From positions 1 through 7,610 of the forward strand of contig PFLF01000096.1 of assembly GCA_002784505.1 (NCBI GenBank): 7,610 nt of DNA, read 5' to 3'. The stretch is from Candidatus Roizmanbacteria bacterium CG_4_10_14_0_8_um_filter_39_9 (lineage in GTDB: Bacteria > Patescibacteriota > Microgenomatia > UBA1406 > GWC2-37-13). The notes beneath the pieces are model-generated. The model searched no databases. It had not been told where the DNA came from and saw nothing but the letters and a program-made list of their open reading frames with translations. The position numbers and the translations under genes are program-made. The first letter of the stretch is position 1; the number at the start of each line of letters is the position of its first letter. Of this stretch, positions 5,853-7,610 are shown one piece after another.

Positions 5853-7219
5853 AAGGGCGCTCCGTTTCCGTTTTCATCCTATTGTTTCTATTGGTTTGGA
5901 TTTGTTTGCCGGAAAATGTACCGGTCTCGTTTAAAGTACAAAAGTCAAAAATTAATTTCGTCATAAATCCGCTTTCTATCAATACTTCTTTTTTTGGTTT
6001 TCCTATCAAAAAAGAATTTAAAACAAAACTGGGACTAGACCTGAAAGGGGGAAGCCATCTCGTTTTTGAAGCAGATACCACGAAAGTCAAAGCTGCGGAT
6101 GTTCAAGATTCGCTTCTTGCAGTGCGCGATGTTATTGAAAAAAGAGTCAATCTTTTTGGGGTATCAGAACCGGTTGTCCAAACACTCAAACAAGGCAATG
6201 TGTACCGCATAACGGTCGACTTGCCGGGAATTGAAGATGTAACTCAGGCAGTATCTCTTATCGGCCAAACCGCACAACTTCGGTTTTTGGAAGAAGGTCC
6301 GCTTGATCCTGCAGTTGCAACGACCGCATCACTTCTTGAACGGTTAAATAAATTTACCGGTTTAAGCGGAGACCATATTAAAAAGGCATCGGTAGTCTTT
6401 GATCCGCAAACGGGACAGCCTCAGGTTTCGCTTCAGTTTAGCAAAGAAGGGTCGGTACTTTTTGGAGAAGTGACGGGAAGAAATATCGGCAAACCGGTTG
6501 GAATATTTCTTGATTATTTCCCTCTTTCCGCGCCAACCGTCCAGCAAAAAATTACGGAAGGAAATGCGGTTATTACCGGTAACTTCACTATAGAACAGGC
6601 AAAACAGCTTTCCGTTTCAATTAACTCAGGAGCCCTGAGGCTTCCTATAAAATTGGTGGAGCAACGGAATATCGGACCATCACTTGGAGCGTCTGAGGTA
6701 AAAAAAAGCGTTATTGCCGGATTTTTTGGGCTTGCCATGGTGTTACTGTTCATGATTGTGTATTACCGCAGATTGGGAGTGATCGCATCAATGGGTCTTA
6801 TTATTTATGGGCTTTTATCATTTGCGTTATTTAGAGCAATACCGGTTGTTTTGACTCTTCCCGGCTTGGCAGGATTTATTCTTTCGATCGGCATGGCAGT
6901 TGACTCAAATATTCTTATTTTTGAGCGCATTAAGGAGGAGCAACGGAAGGGTAAGTCTTTTGAAATCGCAGTTCGACTAGGATTTGGTCGGGCAATTGAC
7001 GCGATCAAAGACGCTAATATTACTACACTTACTGTTGCCTTTATCTTGTTCAACCCGCTTAACTGGGAGTTTCTGCCCCAGTTTGGAATGGTACGAGGTT
7101 TTGCCTTGACCTTGACAATCGGAGTAGGAACAAGTTTATTTACCGGAGTCGTCATCACAAGAAGATTGATCGACGCATTTTATACAGATCGATTGAGAAT
7201 TCAAAAGAAAAAAATATGA
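5849..7219 (+). CDS. secD: Protein translocase subunit SecD
   Basis: SecD works with SecF in the cytoplasmic membrane to help pull exported proteins through SecYEG, using the ion gradient. This 456-residue version is short against the 615-residue E. coli protein, mainly in the periplasmic region. Motifs: an N-terminal helix (about 5-20), LGLDLKGGSHLVFE (61-74), the P1 base region about 76-265 (RDVIEKRVNLFGVSEPVV at 93-110; IGKPVGIFLD at 213-222), QRNIGPSLG (272-280), and five C-terminal membrane helices between about 284 and 437. The signature GMAVDSNILIFERIKEE (348-364) carries the conserved Asp352 in the membrane. NPLNWEFLPQFGMVRGFALT (402-421) is an extended loop before the last helix, and VVITRRL (434-440) closes the protein. 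The start at 5849 is supported by a strong Shine-Dalgarno and a 4-nt overlap with the previous gene. The stop overlaps the secF start. Confidence 0.95.
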   Translation: MKGRSVSVFILLFLLVWICLPENVPVSFKVQKSKINFVINPLSINTSFFGFPIKKEFKTKLGLDLKGGSHLVFEADTTKVKAADVQDSLLAVRDVIEKRVNLFGVSEPVVQTLKQGNVYRITVDLPGIEDVTQAVSLIGQTAQLRFLEEGPLDPAVATTASLLERLNKFTGLSGDHIKKASVVFDPQTGQPQVSLQFSKEGSVLFGEVTGRNIGKPVGIFLDYFPLSAPTVQQKITEGNAVITGNFTIEQAKQLSVSINSGALRLPIKLVEQRNIGPSLGASEVKKSVIAGFFGLAMVLLFMIVYYRRLGVIASMGLIIYGLLSFALFRAIPVVLTLPGLAGFILSIGMAVDSNILIFERIKEEQRKGKSFEIAVRLGFGRAIDAIKDANITTLTVAFILFNPLNWEFLPQFGMVRGFALTLTIGVGTSLFTGVVITRRLIDAFYTDRLRIQKKKI

Positions 7220-7610
7220 TTAATTTTTTAAAGTTTACCTGGGTGTATATATTGATTTCTGCTGTTGTTATTGGGTGCGGCTTATTTTCCGTTATCCGAT
7301 ACGGATTTACCTATTCTATTGAGTTTGTGGGTGGTTCGGATCTTTCTTATCAACTTAATAAAAAACCCGACTTGGCGGAAATAAAGAAAATTGTAAAAGG
7401 GCAAAAAGCTGAAATGATTGAAATATCATATGAAGGGAGTGTCCTTCATATGCGATTGAAACCAATCGATGAAAAGCAGGAGGCTCAGATTCGGAAGGAA
7501 ATTGGCACTAAATTTAGTTTGACCCCGAAACTCCTTCGGTTTGAGACGGTTGGACCCGTTATCGGAAAAGAAACCATGCAAAAGACTGCAGTAGCGGCGC
7601 TTCTCGCAAT
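7216..7610 (+). CDS. secF: Protein translocase subunit SecF, N-terminal part (cut by window edge)
   Basis: The first 131 codons of secF; the gene continues beyond the right edge. It begins with a membrane helix (about 8-27), followed by YSIEFVGGSDLSY (33-45), the counterpart of the SecF GIDFTGG motif, a short P4 periplasmic domain (about 46-108), and TVGPVIGKETMQKTAVAALL (111-130), the conserved VGP-x-xGKE entry into the second membrane helix. The usual Asp in the GIDF motif is Glu36 here. The ATG overlaps the secD TGA (ATGA), as in other secDF operons with separate genes, and there is only an A-rich, weak Shine-Dalgarno, so expression probably depends on translational coupling. SecF partners SecD in the accessory translocase complex. 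Confidence 0.93.
   Translation, partial: MINFLKFTWVYILISAVVIGCGLFSVIRYGFTYSIEFVGGSDLSYQLNKKPDLAEIKKIVKGQKAEMIEISYEGSVLHMRLKPIDEKQEAQIRKEIGTKFSLTPKLLRFETVGPVIGKETMQKTAVAALLA

Noticed and set aside
6805..7158. A 117-codon minus-strand open frame in secD
   Set aside because: It is a shadow of the conserved SecD membrane region and has no independent support.

Overview
The window looks like a compact, low-to-moderate GC bacterial genome of the Candidate Phyla Radiation (Patescibacteria), most likely Microgenomates. The basis is the gene set and style: a DUF4012 membrane protein, a DUF5679 zinc ribbon, a DUF3048 exported protein, a winged-helix protein with a nucleotidyltransferase-like tail, short tightly packed genes, and a SecD whose C-terminal loop resembles Microgenomates sequences as I remember them. 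This placement is from memory of families, not from a search. TGA is used as a stop (nucleotidyltransferase gene, winged-helix gene, SecD), so the code is standard and the TGA-recoding lineages (Gracilibacteria, Absconditabacteria) are unlikely.

Layout: positions 1-2450 are a leftward unit, a 761-aa DUF4012 membrane protein followed after 2 nt by the start of ribosomal protein bL25 (cut by the window edge). A 46-bp gap holding a near-perfect 24-bp palindrome separates it from a rightward nucleotidyltransferase gene (2497-2964). That gene ends at a bidirectional hairpin terminator (2978-3010), shared with a convergent leftward pair: a 104-aa one-TM protein (3233-3547) and a 47-aa zinc ribbon (3028-3171). 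A second divergent promoter region (3548-3602) carries two mirror-image overlapping sigma70-type promoters. The right half is a probable five-gene rightward operon: DUF4446 protein, DUF3048 protein, winged-helix/degenerate nucleotidyltransferase protein, SecD, and SecF (cut by the right edge). Gaps are 30, 9, -4 and -4 nt.

How the genes relate: the right-hand operon is themed on the cell envelope and protein export. Two membrane-anchored proteins of unknown function and one putative regulator precede the SecDF part of the Sec translocon. The left unit joins a ribosomal protein to a large envelope protein. The most interesting non-coding signals are the two symmetric divergent control regions. 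At both, the -10 hexamers lie only 6-10 nt from the ATGs, so the first gene of each unit is probably translated from a leaderless or nearly leaderless mRNA, whereas two other genes (zinc ribbon, secD) have strong Shine-Dalgarno sites. No tRNA, rRNA, CRISPR, insertion sequence or phage gene was seen, and no gene-free stretch exceeds 100 bases.
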